From Clostridia bacterium (GTDB lineage Bacteria; Bacillota; Clostridia; Oscillospirales; CAG-272), in contig JAGAMD010000026.1 of assembly GCA_017624905.1 (NCBI GenBank), positions 1-64,000 of the forward strand: 64,000 nt of DNA, given 5' to 3'. Positions within the stretch are counted from its first letter, which is position 1, and each line of letters begins with the position of its first letter. Below are positions 49,559 to 58,412 of the stretch, piece by piece. The translations under genes and the position numbers were made by a program. The notes beneath the pieces were generated by a model, which was not told the DNA's origin, ran no database searches, and was given only the letters and a program-made list of their open reading frames with translations.

Positions 49559-52500
49559 CTATCTTCCTCTCATTGATGCAATTTGTTCCTCGTCTGTCAT
49601 CTGTGCAGGTGCTCTCTTTCTTCTCTTTATTACGAAGTTTCTAAAGACAAGATCAAGAACGAACAAGATAAGAGCGAGAATGATCAGAGGAATATCTATG
49701 CTCTCTGGCTTTCCGGGAAGTGGGGTTGTTTCCTTATCCGGCTTAGCGAATTCGCTAAGAGCAGATGAGCTTTCAACTTGTTCACCATCGTCCTCTCCAC
49801 CATCAGGTGCTTCGACATCCACATCAGTATCGTTGCTTATTCTATCAAGCTCAAGCAATCTGCCGCCCTCGGAAAGACCTGTTAACAGAGTTCTTCCTTC
49901 CTCATTTGTATCTTGCAAGATATCATATTCTTGTAAAATACCGCCGGCTACAATAAGTGCTGTTCTGTCCTTAACTGCATCATCCTTGTCTACAGAGTAA
50001 TCAATATTTTGATACAGAGTGTTTTCGCCAACAGTTTGTACTCTTACCCTTGTAAGCTCAAGAATAATTACGTAAGCCTCTTCAATTGAATCGGTTGGAA
50101 TTGTAATTTGATACTTTCTATCAGCGATTGGAATAGCTATATCCTTATTTGTATTGAATTTTGACTCAGTGTATGGTTGCCATACGCCTGTTGCTTTGTC
50201 AAACTTATAAAGCTGAGCTTTAATAACATCTCTGTATGTTTGACCATTGATAACTTGATCTCTTAGACTAAGATCTGTGTATGTTTCAACCTTTAAAGTA
50301 ATTGTTTTATCGTCTCTTGAAGCCTCATATTCAAGACCTGTCGAATCGATACGCTTTTGGATTGGTGCAACTAAAATGTTCTTAATTAGGATAGTATTCT
50401 TTCTTCCGTCAGTATCGTCGAACATTTCTCCTGTCCAGTTTTCGTCACCGAGGTCGGACATAAAGATACAAACCTTACCCAAGCCATAATCCCACTCTGC
50501 ATAAAGTGGACGTAGGTTGTCAACATATATTACTCTTTCAGCATTTTCCTTAATTTGTGAACCATAATAACCATGGATAAAGTCGTACTCAATTTCACTC
50601 ATTCCCTCGTGAACTGTAGAGTTCATTGAGTCTACTCTTGGTTCAACCGTAATATCCTTGTTAAGCAGCTCACCCTTAATGCTTTCAACGATTCCAGCCA
50701 AGTCCTCATCAAGGTCACTCGCCTTATTTACAAGGAACAAGTCGCCCTTACCGGCAACTGAAATCTTTTCGAGCTCTGCAATTGCATCCTTTTCATCTTT
50801 AGTAATACCTATGGCGATTGAGGATGTTACTGTACCACCCTTTGCCATACGCTCAACTATTCCCTCATAGCCTGAGCCCTTATCGTTTGGTGCACCATCC
50901 GACATAAATACTACTTGCTTGATTTCAAGGCTACCTGCCATATTTTGTGCTCTTGCAAGCATAGCACTAGCCTCTTGTATTGGCCATTTATATGATGTAC
51001 CACGGCTCTTAATACAGTCGCCAGTTGCCTTATCCTCACCACCTACGTTATAGTTTTCAGGTAGTATATACTTAGCATCCGGGCCGTCAAGATATGGGTT
51101 ACCATAGCCTTGTGCACCATCTTCCTTGAGGTTTACTCTTATGTCGCTTTCCTCGCCTGTTAGCTTGTCGAGATAGTGTGCATAGTAGTAATGCTCAAAT
51201 TCATAAGCCATCTTTTCACAAAGAACCTCTCTGTTAGCCTCGTCACCGATTGGCTGTATTTCAAGAGCTACGTGGTAGTCTTGGTCGAATACGATTACGC
51301 CAATATAGTCCTCAGGCTCAAAGGTAGATTCCTTTACAACCTTTTTAACGCTTTCCAAAACTACGTGATATCTTGTTGGTTTTGGGAAGGTAGAAACCTC
51401 ATCACAGTTTGTACATACTCCGCTTGATGGTGCTGTTTCATAGTAGTAATCACATTTTTTACAAATTACACCACTATTGCTTACCTGCTCCTTCATTGAG
51501 GATGAAAGGTCAACTACAAGTACCATACCGATAGTTTCCTTTTCCTCGTCAAGCTGAAGCTTAACCGGGAATAAGTCATTAATAGGTGAGTCAACAAATG
51601 CGCCCTTTCCATCCTCGCCACCTGTTGGGTCAAAGATGTTATCTCCAAGTGTGAATAGTACGCCACGACCAACCTCTTCAACATAGCGTTTAATGTTTCT
51701 AATCGCTTGTGTTGGGTCATCAGTTAGTCTTGTATAGTCAACGTTCATAAATATGATTTCGTCATACTCAAGCATTTTCTCAAGTGATCTTGGGAATTGA
51801 CTTGCCGCAACCTTTTCCACGTCGTATTCTGAAAGGTCGATTTTATCGCCTGCTTTATTAATTTGTGATAATTGTTGGGTATCTCCATAAACTAGAAGGA
51901 TTTTGCCCTTAGTTTCAAAGGTGTACCACGAATAGAATGTGTTATTAAGTGTAAGAATCTCGTCTCCGGTTGGTACAATTACATCCACCTTGATAGCTTG
52001 AACACCTGTTGAATCCACCTTATCTTGACCTATCATATTAACTTGATCAGGATCAACATCCGGTGTATAAACTGTTGGCTCAAAAACAATTGTATGTAGT
52101 GATCTTCCCTCCGGAACATCCACAAATGCTACATCTCCGATACGGTTTCCTGCAACATCTGAAAGGATCAACTGAACATTGGAAATCTTAGTTGTACTCT
52201 CTAACACAACCTCAGCCTCAACCTTTTCGCCTTTTTTAACCTTACCGTTTGTTGACAAGGAAATTACTTGAATTTCTCTGTAAATTTCTTCGGTTTTATC
52301 ATTTACAAAGTCGAAAAGCATACAGCTTAGTGTTATTTCGTTTCTGTTCAAGGTGTCAATTACTTGTATAGCGTTGCCACCTATTTCACGTCCGTCAGAT
52401 AATAGAACAACCTTTTTGTTTACATCATTGTACTTCTTATCTGCAAAAATATCGTTTGCCTTTAGTAGAGCTGCGGAAATGTTACTTTGATCTCTTTGCG

Positions 52501-53032
52501 GATCCTTTGGACCCTTTGTATATGGAAGCAAGAAATCCTCAGTTTCAGTCTTTAGCTCTCCCGGTAAAACAGCACTGTTACCATTCTTTGTTGGTATAAT
52601 GCCATCATTTTCTTTTCCACCAAATACTACTAATCCAAACTTGGTTTCGTCAACACCTGCTTTTTTGTCTGTCTCTTTAATGTAGTCCATCAGGTCGTGC
52701 ATATATTTATTCATTCTGTCCTTAGAAGGTGCACTACTATCAGACATATCGACTACAAATATAACTGCAGATTCTTTGGTGTGTACAACCTCATAATTTT
52801 CAGTTTTAGACACTCCTGCAAAAACAAATGAGAGTATCAAAATGAGTGACATATGAATTATGAATGGAATTAAGTGCTTTGATGATGTTCTACGCTTTTT
52901 ATTAATTCTTAAAAACGGAATTATTCCAAGAATAAGAGCCGGAATTGTAATTAGCGCAACAAAAATTAATCTTTCACTGGACGGCCAGTTTATAACTGTC
53001 GCCGCAAATAGTGGGGCTAAATTAATACTCAT
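49559..53032 (-). CDS. Double VWA-domain membrane protein with a Cys-knuckle insertion
   Basis: 1157 residues. Membrane segments lie near 21-41 and 54-73, and again at about 1115-1133 before a basic tail, so the middle is extracytoplasmic. VWA1 (about 88-260) has MIDAS FVVDMSDSSAPS. A glutamine-amidotransferase-like stretch (about 375-490, KILLVYGD ... VEEVGRGVLFTLGDN) follows, as in BatA/BatB-type proteins. VWA2 has a canonical VVDLSSSMKE MIDAS at 507-514, then a Cys4 unit: Cys524, Cys527, Cys540 and Cys543 (CKKC and CTNC). QVVFMSDGAPNDKG at about 706-719 continues VWA2. The last gene of the operon, it overlaps the BatA-like gene by 11 bases. Confidence 0.85.
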   Translation of the reverse strand: MSINLAPLFAATVINWPSSERLIFVALITIPALILGIIPFLRINKKRRTSSKHLIPFIIHMSLILILSFVFAGVSKTENYEVVHTKESAVIFVVDMSDSSAPSKDRMNKYMHDLMDYIKETDKKAGVDETKFGLVVFGGKENDGIIPTKNGNSAVLPGELKTETEDFLLPYTKGPKDPQRDQSNISAALLKANDIFADKKYNDVNKKVVLLSDGREIGGNAIQVIDTLNRNEITLSCMLFDFVNDKTEEIYREIQVISLSTNGKVKKGEKVEAEVVLESTTKISNVQLILSDVAGNRIGDVAFVDVPEGRSLHTIVFEPTVYTPDVDPDQVNMIGQDKVDSTGVQAIKVDVIVPTGDEILTLNNTFYSWYTFETKGKILLVYGDTQQLSQINKAGDKIDLSEYDVEKVAASQFPRSLEKMLEYDEIIFMNVDYTRLTDDPTQAIRNIKRYVEEVGRGVLFTLGDNIFDPTGGEDGKGAFVDSPINDLFPVKLQLDEEKETIGMVLVVDLSSSMKEQVSNSGVICKKCDYYYETAPSSGVCTNCDEVSTFPKPTRYHVVLESVKKVVKESTFEPEDYIGVIVFDQDYHVALEIQPIGDEANREVLCEKMAYEFEHYYYAHYLDKLTGEESDIRVNLKEDGAQGYGNPYLDGPDAKYILPENYNVGGEDKATGDCIKSRGTSYKWPIQEASAMLARAQNMAGSLEIKQVVFMSDGAPNDKGSGYEGIVERMAKGGTVTSSIAIGITKDEKDAIAELEKISVAGKGDLFLVNKASDLDEDLAGIVESIKGELLNKDITVEPRVDSMNSTVHEGMSEIEYDFIHGYYGSQIKENAERVIYVDNLRPLYAEWDYGLGKVCIFMSDLGDENWTGEMFDDTDGRKNTILIKNILVAPIQKRIDSTGLEYEASRDDKTITLKVETYTDLSLRDQVINGQTYRDVIKAQLYKFDKATGVWQPYTESKFNTNKDIAIPIADRKYQITIPTDSIEEAYVIILELTRVRVQTVGENTLYQNIDYSVDKDDAVKDRTALIVAGGILQEYDILQDTNEEGRTLLTGLSEGGRLLELDRISNDTDVDVEAPDGGEDDGEQVESSSALSEFAKPDKETTPLPGKPESIDIPLIILALILFVLDLVFRNFVIKRRKRAPAQMTDEEQIASMRGR

Positions 53033-55880
53033 CTCTGTAATATACCCCCCATTCTATGATTAGCAATATAATGAGAGCCAAAACAACCCAACGTAGAATT
53101 GAATTTTGCTCAAGCTCCTCGTTGATTACATTTCCGTCTACGTCCTTACCTCTGTAATCAAGCTCTGTTTGAAGCTTTTCGCCTCTTGCGTTAATATCAC
53201 GCTCAGAAATCGGCATAAATGTTGTAACAGTATATGTTTGTGGCTTTATCTCGGTATCTGCATTTGTTGTATCACCTGACACAACATTGTTTTGCTTAAA
53301 GCTAACAACTATATCATAGGTTCCAAGCTTATCAAGGAGAATTGTTGGCAATTCTTGTCCGTCGTCAGCCCAACTACCTACTTGTAGCTTTTTGATTGAT
53401 TGTCCTGCCGGATTTTTGCCCTTTTTCATAAGCTCAAGGTCGGACTCGTATTCCTTAATATAGCTATTAAACATCTTTATTAGCTTCTCACCACTAATCC
53501 ATTTATCGTTTTTCTTAAAGCTTAAACGGATAGATGTTTCCGGGAAGCCCTCAATCTGTGAGGATGCCATCTTAAGTGTGCTTTCAAGGATTTCAAGCGC
53601 ACCTGTTTCATTTCCTGCCTCTGCTAGTGCGAGGGCATTCTTGAAGTTTCCGAGAACATCGCTGTATACATCGTATAATGTTGTATTTGGAATATAATAA
53701 TATTTGATGTTATCAGCACCTGCAGGTGGGTTAAACTCAAGAGTATCACCCATTGCGTAAACACGATCGCCTAATACATCAGGAAGTGAATAACTAATCA
53801 TATTTTTAATTAGAACCGGGAAGTCGGTAATATATACCGGCATTGATGAATCAGCAAAGTCGAATGTTGTAACAATCATCTTTGTTGTTCCCATTGTTCC
53901 AACTAGCATAATAGGAGTTTTTACTTCCTTGGATTTATAATAGTATGTAGCATCATATACAGCCTCCCAACCGTCCGGTAAATCATAGTTTACGTCAACT
54001 ATTGGTGGCATACCCGGCTCTTCTATTTCCTGAACTGTACCAACAACTCTATACTTACCTACAACAAGAGTGATAGGATCTTGTCCCGGTAATTTGATAG
54101 TTTCAAATTTTACATTCTTTCTGATAGCTTCAGCATTAGTTCCTGTAATTTGTGTTGATTTTGAAATTGAATAACCACTAACTTGGTTTGCAACAATTGC
54201 GTCCTTAACGTTATCCGATATACCAAGATCGAGGTTTTCGGGTGATTTTGGAGCATTTAGCAGCCATACTGTACCATCTGTTGGCATAATTGGCGGAACA
54301 ACGCCTTCATATATATATAAGGTGTATCCGCTTGTCGGTGCTCTTTTCACAGCGGAGGAGTGATAAATATTCTCTGATGTGATTTGGCAACCAACAGCTG
54401 ACAGAATAAGCTGCATCGTTGTTTTCTTTGATGGATCAGGAAGACCATTCTTTAGAACAATGTTGTTACTTACATACAAAACATTTGTGTGTACAACAGG
54501 ATCACTGCCTAAATATGTCTCGTTATCCTCTAAGATTATATCGTTCTTTCCTGTGTCAACAGAAAATCTAGCCTTTGTGTATGACTCAACACTCTTTATT
54601 GGGAAATATTGTGTTTTTTCGTCATCTGTCGAACCGGTTCTAGCTGTAAATACAAATGTTTTTGTTGTATTTGAAGCCATTTCTATTTCTCTTGTCTCAA
54701 TCGCATTATCAAGATAGAGATTTAGGAAGAATATTGTTGGATTTCTTTCCAAATTTTCGGAATTTTCCAAGTCTAATTTATATTCTTCATTATCGGGATC
54801 ATTAGTAGTATTTTTTACCTTTTCTACCGCTGTCAAGGTGTATTCACCAGGCTCAAGAGTAGACAAATCTATTGTAAGCTCATATTTTTCGTTTTCTTTT
54901 AAATCATAATAGAAATCTTTTTCAATAGATTTTCCGGTAATACTACAAGGGTCTGTTTGTCCGTTGATTTTGAAAATATACTCATATGTTGGATTAATAT
55001 AATTTGATGTTGCAGTGAATTCAAAGGTAACCTTTCCTGATTCCTTCATTTTCTCTGTAATTAAAACTCTATTTTGACCAACGTATGCTTTTTTAGTAAT
55101 AAAGCCGGTGCCTTGGTTATTAATAGTTACCTCGAACTGATAACCTGAAGCATATAGCTTATCAGCAACGGAAGTAATGCTTACATTCCAGTCCTTTTCC
55201 TTCTCGTTGCAATAAACAATCTCTAAGCCCTTTGGTGGCTCATTAAATTCCTTATCTGTATATAAATATACCTTGGTGCTTGGCTTTTTATCTAGCGCAC
55301 CTGATGAACGTGCAAGTGCTAATGCTGCGTCGATATCAACATCGCCATCAGTGCACTTGCCGGTTAGCTTTGATATTGCATTAAGTGCCTCGTCCTTTGT
55401 ATATACATAAGGTGTTTTTTCTGGATCATCGTCATTTTCTGTGCCGGGTGCATAACCATTTGTAAGTAGCTCTGCCTTTTCTCCCGCCACAATAATTACT
55501 AAGCCCGCATTTTTATCTACGCCCTCAGCTACCTGTGTTAGCTTTTCGATAGCAACATCGTAACGTGTCTTATTACCGTTTTTTGCTTGCATACTAGCTG
55601 AAGCATCAACGATTATAACTGTACCGGTATTCTCTTTTGGATCTACCTTTATATCTATAAGAGCAAGTGTTGCTGCTGCTACTACCAATAACTGCATAAT
55701 AAGTAGCAAGGACATAATAAAGTTGATTGGAACACGACGTTTCATATACCTTAGGCTTCGTTGCCAAATAAAGGTACTAGACACAGTCTTAGGTACATAT
55801 TTTGATTTGATTAAGTATATCAAAACAACAATCGGCACCGCTATAAGTCCCAGCAAGCCAAACCATGTACCTACACTCAT
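53022..55880 (-). CDS. BatA-like VWA-domain membrane protein
   Basis: 952 residues. The N-terminus (MSVGTWFGLLGLIAVPIVVL, then TFIWQRSLRYMKRRVPIN) is the BatA aerotolerance-regulator-type membrane domain (PF07584). A second helix (about 55-76) leads to a VWA domain with MIDAS IIVDASASMQAK (Asp92 to Ser96). A long beta-rich region without a clear family follows, with a C-terminal helix ILRWVVLALIILLIIEWGVY at about 927-946. VWA domains bind metal-dependent protein partners; MoxR ATPases remodel them. Its start overlaps the DUF58 stop by 4 bases (ATGA). Confidence 0.85.
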   Translation of the reverse strand: MSVGTWFGLLGLIAVPIVVLIYLIKSKYVPKTVSSTFIWQRSLRYMKRRVPINFIMSLLLIMQLLVVAAATLALIDIKVDPKENTGTVIIVDASASMQAKNGNKTRYDVAIEKLTQVAEGVDKNAGLVIIVAGEKAELLTNGYAPGTENDDDPEKTPYVYTKDEALNAISKLTGKCTDGDVDIDAALALARSSGALDKKPSTKVYLYTDKEFNEPPKGLEIVYCNEKEKDWNVSITSVADKLYASGYQFEVTINNQGTGFITKKAYVGQNRVLITEKMKESGKVTFEFTATSNYINPTYEYIFKINGQTDPCSITGKSIEKDFYYDLKENEKYELTIDLSTLEPGEYTLTAVEKVKNTTNDPDNEEYKLDLENSENLERNPTIFFLNLYLDNAIETREIEMASNTTKTFVFTARTGSTDDEKTQYFPIKSVESYTKARFSVDTGKNDIILEDNETYLGSDPVVHTNVLYVSNNIVLKNGLPDPSKKTTMQLILSAVGCQITSENIYHSSAVKRAPTSGYTLYIYEGVVPPIMPTDGTVWLLNAPKSPENLDLGISDNVKDAIVANQVSGYSISKSTQITGTNAEAIRKNVKFETIKLPGQDPITLVVGKYRVVGTVQEIEEPGMPPIVDVNYDLPDGWEAVYDATYYYKSKEVKTPIMLVGTMGTTKMIVTTFDFADSSMPVYITDFPVLIKNMISYSLPDVLGDRVYAMGDTLEFNPPAGADNIKYYYIPNTTLYDVYSDVLGNFKNALALAEAGNETGALEILESTLKMASSQIEGFPETSIRLSFKKNDKWISGEKLIKMFNSYIKEYESDLELMKKGKNPAGQSIKKLQVGSWADDGQELPTILLDKLGTYDIVVSFKQNNVVSGDTTNADTEIKPQTYTVTTFMPISERDINARGEKLQTELDYRGKDVDGNVINEELEQNSILRWVVLALIILLIIEWGVYYRDEY

Positions 55881-56776
55881 CTGATTATCTCCGTTTCGTA
55901 TCCTTTTCCAAAAATTACCTGTTCAATTGGCTCGTCTGACATTGCTGTAAAGAAAGTTACATTTCTTGAAGCACAGAAGTCAACTAACTCCTGCTCATAT
56001 TCGTCAAGAGCCTTTTGGTAGGCTTTTACCATTTTCTTTGTCATTACAAGTCGCATATTTCTTCCGTCTGCCATATCAACAGCCTCAGAGTCGATCATAT
56101 CGATTCTACCGTCGAGATCAGGGAACATTTCATCGGGAGAAAGAACCTGTATCATTAGTATTTCCCTACGCTTATACATAAGGAAGTCTATCGCTTTTTT
56201 CCAATCGCTATTGGTCAAAAAGTCTGAAATTATTATTGTAAGACCATCATCGTATCCGGGATTTTCCATATTTACAATCGCTTTTTCGAGGTTTGTCTCT
56301 CCCTCAAACTCGGTTGATTCGAGCTTTTGAGCAGCTCTATAGAATGAATCCTTATTCGTAACATTAAATCCTAGACCTACAGCCTTGTTGCCTTTTAGTA
56401 GCTCAAAGGATACTCTGTCCATTGCAGATACTGATAGATACCCGAATGCTGCCGCAATTTTTAGCGCTGCTTCTGCCTTTTCAGGATGTCCGCACGCCAT
56501 AGATGCCGAGCAGTCAATCATAATATGATTGTGCATTTGTCTTTCATCTGTGAATAATTTAATGAAGTATTTCTCACTTCTTGCGTATACGTTCCAGTCA
56601 ATACGTCTAATGTCATCACCAGGTGCGTACTCACGGAAATCCGCAAATTCAACAGTGTTACCATATGTACGAGCTCTTCTGGAGCCTCCAAAAAAGCCCG
56701 TCATAGGAGTTTTTAGAACAAGTGCGGCGGCATCGAGACGGTCAAGAAAATCACCGTCTAATATTCTACGTTTCAT
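55877..56776 (-). CDS. DUF58 domain-containing protein
   Basis: 299 residues. The DUF58 signature GDDIRRIDWNVYARSEKYFIK is at about residues 53-73. A VWA-like fold follows, with a MIDAS-like DCSASM at 88-93 and a conserved GLTIIISDFLT. There is no membrane segment, so it is cytoplasmic. DUF58 proteins are nearly always encoded directly after MoxR ATPases and are thought to be their adaptors or substrates. Here the gene starts 17 bases after moxR and overlaps the BatA-like gene. Confidence 0.93.
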   Translation of the reverse strand: MKRRILDGDFLDRLDAAALVLKTPMTGFFGGSRRARTYGNTVEFADFREYAPGDDIRRIDWNVYARSEKYFIKLFTDERQMHNHIMIDCSASMACGHPEKAEAALKIAAAFGYLSVSAMDRVSFELLKGNKAVGLGFNVTNKDSFYRAAQKLESTEFEGETNLEKAIVNMENPGYDDGLTIIISDFLTNSDWKKAIDFLMYKRREILMIQVLSPDEMFPDLDGRIDMIDSEAVDMADGRNMRLVMTKKMVKAYQKALDEYEQELVDFCASRNVTFFTAMSDEPIEQVIFGKGYETEIIR

Positions 56777-56793
56777 AAATACCGCCTAATTAA

Positions 56794-58368
56794 TTATTTT
56801 TTTCTTGCAATTGGACCCTTGTTAGCGAGTTCTCTCTTATCTGCAGCAGTTATACCTGTGCGTTTAACGCCGAGTGTATCTGCATTAAGTCCCTTCTTGC
56901 TGCTGTTCAAGTCTCTTACGAGTGAAAGAACAACATCGTCTGATGTCATCTTTGAAGTAACTGCCTCAAAGCCAATCTTAATTCTGTGACGAAGAACAGG
57001 AACTGCAAGTGAGTTGATATCATCATATGATACATTGTATCTACCCTTAATTAGAGCACGTACCTTTGCTGCTGTAATAAGTGCCTGAGCAGCACGAGGA
57101 GAAGCTCCGCAACGGATATATCTTTTTGTTGTAGCAGTAGCAACTTCACTATCAGGATGAGTTGCAGCAATCATTACCATTGCATAATCAAGAACTTCCT
57201 TAGCAACAGGAATTGTCTTAGCAACCGCTCTCATACGAAGAAGCTCTTCGCCATTACATGCAGCAGAAGCTGCTTCATCCATTGACTTTTGTGTCATTGT
57301 TACAATTTGTCCTAGCTCAGCTGCTGTTGGGTTAGGAACGATAATTTTGAACATAAAACGGTCCATCTGAGCCTCTGGTAGTGGGTATGTACCATCTTGT
57401 TCAATTGGGTTCTGTGTAGCTAGAACGAAGAATGGCTCGTCAAGCTTACGAGATTCACCCATTACTGTTACCTTGTGCTCCTGCATGGCCTCAAGTAGAG
57501 CCGCCTGTGTCTTAGGAGTAGCACGGTTAATTTCGTCGGCAAGTACGATGTTACTGAAGATAGGACCTTTTTGGAACTCGAATTTAGAGTTGCCGTTTTC
57601 ATCTCTTTTAATAATGCTTGTACCGGTTACGTCGGCAGGCATTAGGTCAGGTGTAAACTGAATTCTTGAGAAAGGTAGGTCGAATACGTTACCAAGAGAT
57701 CTTACAAGACGAGTTTTACCAAGTCCGGGAGCGCCTTCAAGAAGAACGTTACCGCCGGCAATAATAGCAATGATTGTATATTGAACTACCTCGGTTTGAC
57801 CGATAATATCCTTTTTAACCTCTCGGAAAATCTTTTCACACTTTTCAGCAAATAGCTTGAGCTCCTCAGCTGTTTTAGGATCTATAACAGGAGCTCCCGG
57901 TCTTGCACCTGTCGGAGCTGGTGCAGGCTTTGCAGCAGGAGCTTGAGCTGCCGGAGCTGTAGCTGGCTTTGCAGCGGGAGCTTGAGCTGCCTGAGCTGTT
58001 GCAGGCTTTGCAGCGGGAGCTTGAGCTGCCTGAGCTGTAGCTGGCTTTGCAGCAGGAGTTTGAGCTGCAGGAGCTGTTGCCGGTTTTGCTGCCGGTGTAG
58101 TCGCCTGAGCTGCCGCAGGTTTTGCAGCAGGAGCTTGAGCTGCTGGGGCTGTTGCCGGTTTTGCTGCCGGTGTAGTTGCCTGAGCTGTAGCTGGCTTTGC
58201 AGCCGGAGCTGGTGCAGAAACAGGCTTAGCGGCAGCTGGTGCTGTCGCTGGTTTATTTATTGCCTGAGCAGCAGGAGCCTTTGCAGGCTCCGCTACTGGT
58301 ATCTTTGTTGCATTATTTGTGCCAGTTGTTGGCTTTGGTGCTTCGACCTTTTTATCGATTGTTTCCAT
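56794..58368 (-). CDS. MoxR family AAA+ ATPase with an Ala/Pro-repeat extension
   Basis: 524 residues; MoxR proteins are usually about 320-350. Residues 1-160 are a low-complexity Ala/Pro/Lys/Thr extension with about ten K-P-(A/V) units spaced 10-13 residues apart. The ATPase core starts near 168: Walker A GAPGLGKT at 212-219, FTPDLMPADVTG, Walker B IVLADEINRATPKTQ, the sensor region FVLATQNPIEQDGTYPLPEAQMDRF, and a lid with CGASPRAAQAL. MoxR ATPases act as chaperones for VWA or metal-containing complexes. It lies 44 bases after the giant acidic protein gene and 17 before the DUF58 gene. Confidence 0.93.
   Translation of the reverse strand: METIDKKVEAPKPTTGTNNATKIPVAEPAKAPAAQAINKPATAPAAAKPVSAPAPAAKPATAQATTPAAKPATAPAAQAPAAKPAAAQATTPAAKPATAPAAQTPAAKPATAQAAQAPAAKPATAQAAQAPAAKPATAPAAQAPAAKPAPAPTGARPGAPVIDPKTAEELKLFAEKCEKIFREVKKDIIGQTEVVQYTIIAIIAGGNVLLEGAPGLGKTRLVRSLGNVFDLPFSRIQFTPDLMPADVTGTSIIKRDENGNSKFEFQKGPIFSNIVLADEINRATPKTQAALLEAMQEHKVTVMGESRKLDEPFFVLATQNPIEQDGTYPLPEAQMDRFMFKIIVPNPTAAELGQIVTMTQKSMDEAASAACNGEELLRMRAVAKTIPVAKEVLDYAMVMIAATHPDSEVATATTKRYIRCGASPRAAQALITAAKVRALIKGRYNVSYDDINSLAVPVLRHRIKIGFEAVTSKMTSDDVVLSLVRDLNSSKKGLNADTLGVKRTGITAADKRELANKGPIARKK
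57919..58257 (-). repeat. Tandem repeats encoding the Ala/Pro linker of MoxR
   Basis: Units of 30-39 bases encode variants of K-P-A-T-A-P-A-A-Q-A-P-A-A. The nucleotide repeats are near-identical in places, so copy number may vary between strains. Confidence 0.8.
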
Positions 58369-58412
58369 AATTTTTCTCCGTATACTATATAAATTTCAAA
58401 AGTAGTTTTTTA

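Noticed and set aside
57919..58257. CRISPR-like array
   Set aside because: The repeats are coding, vary in length, follow the moxR frame and lack unique spacers.
57943..58392. Cys/Ser-rich ORF on the plus strand
   Set aside because: It is the antisense of the Ala/Pro repeats in moxR, so the odd composition is an artefact of the opposite strand.
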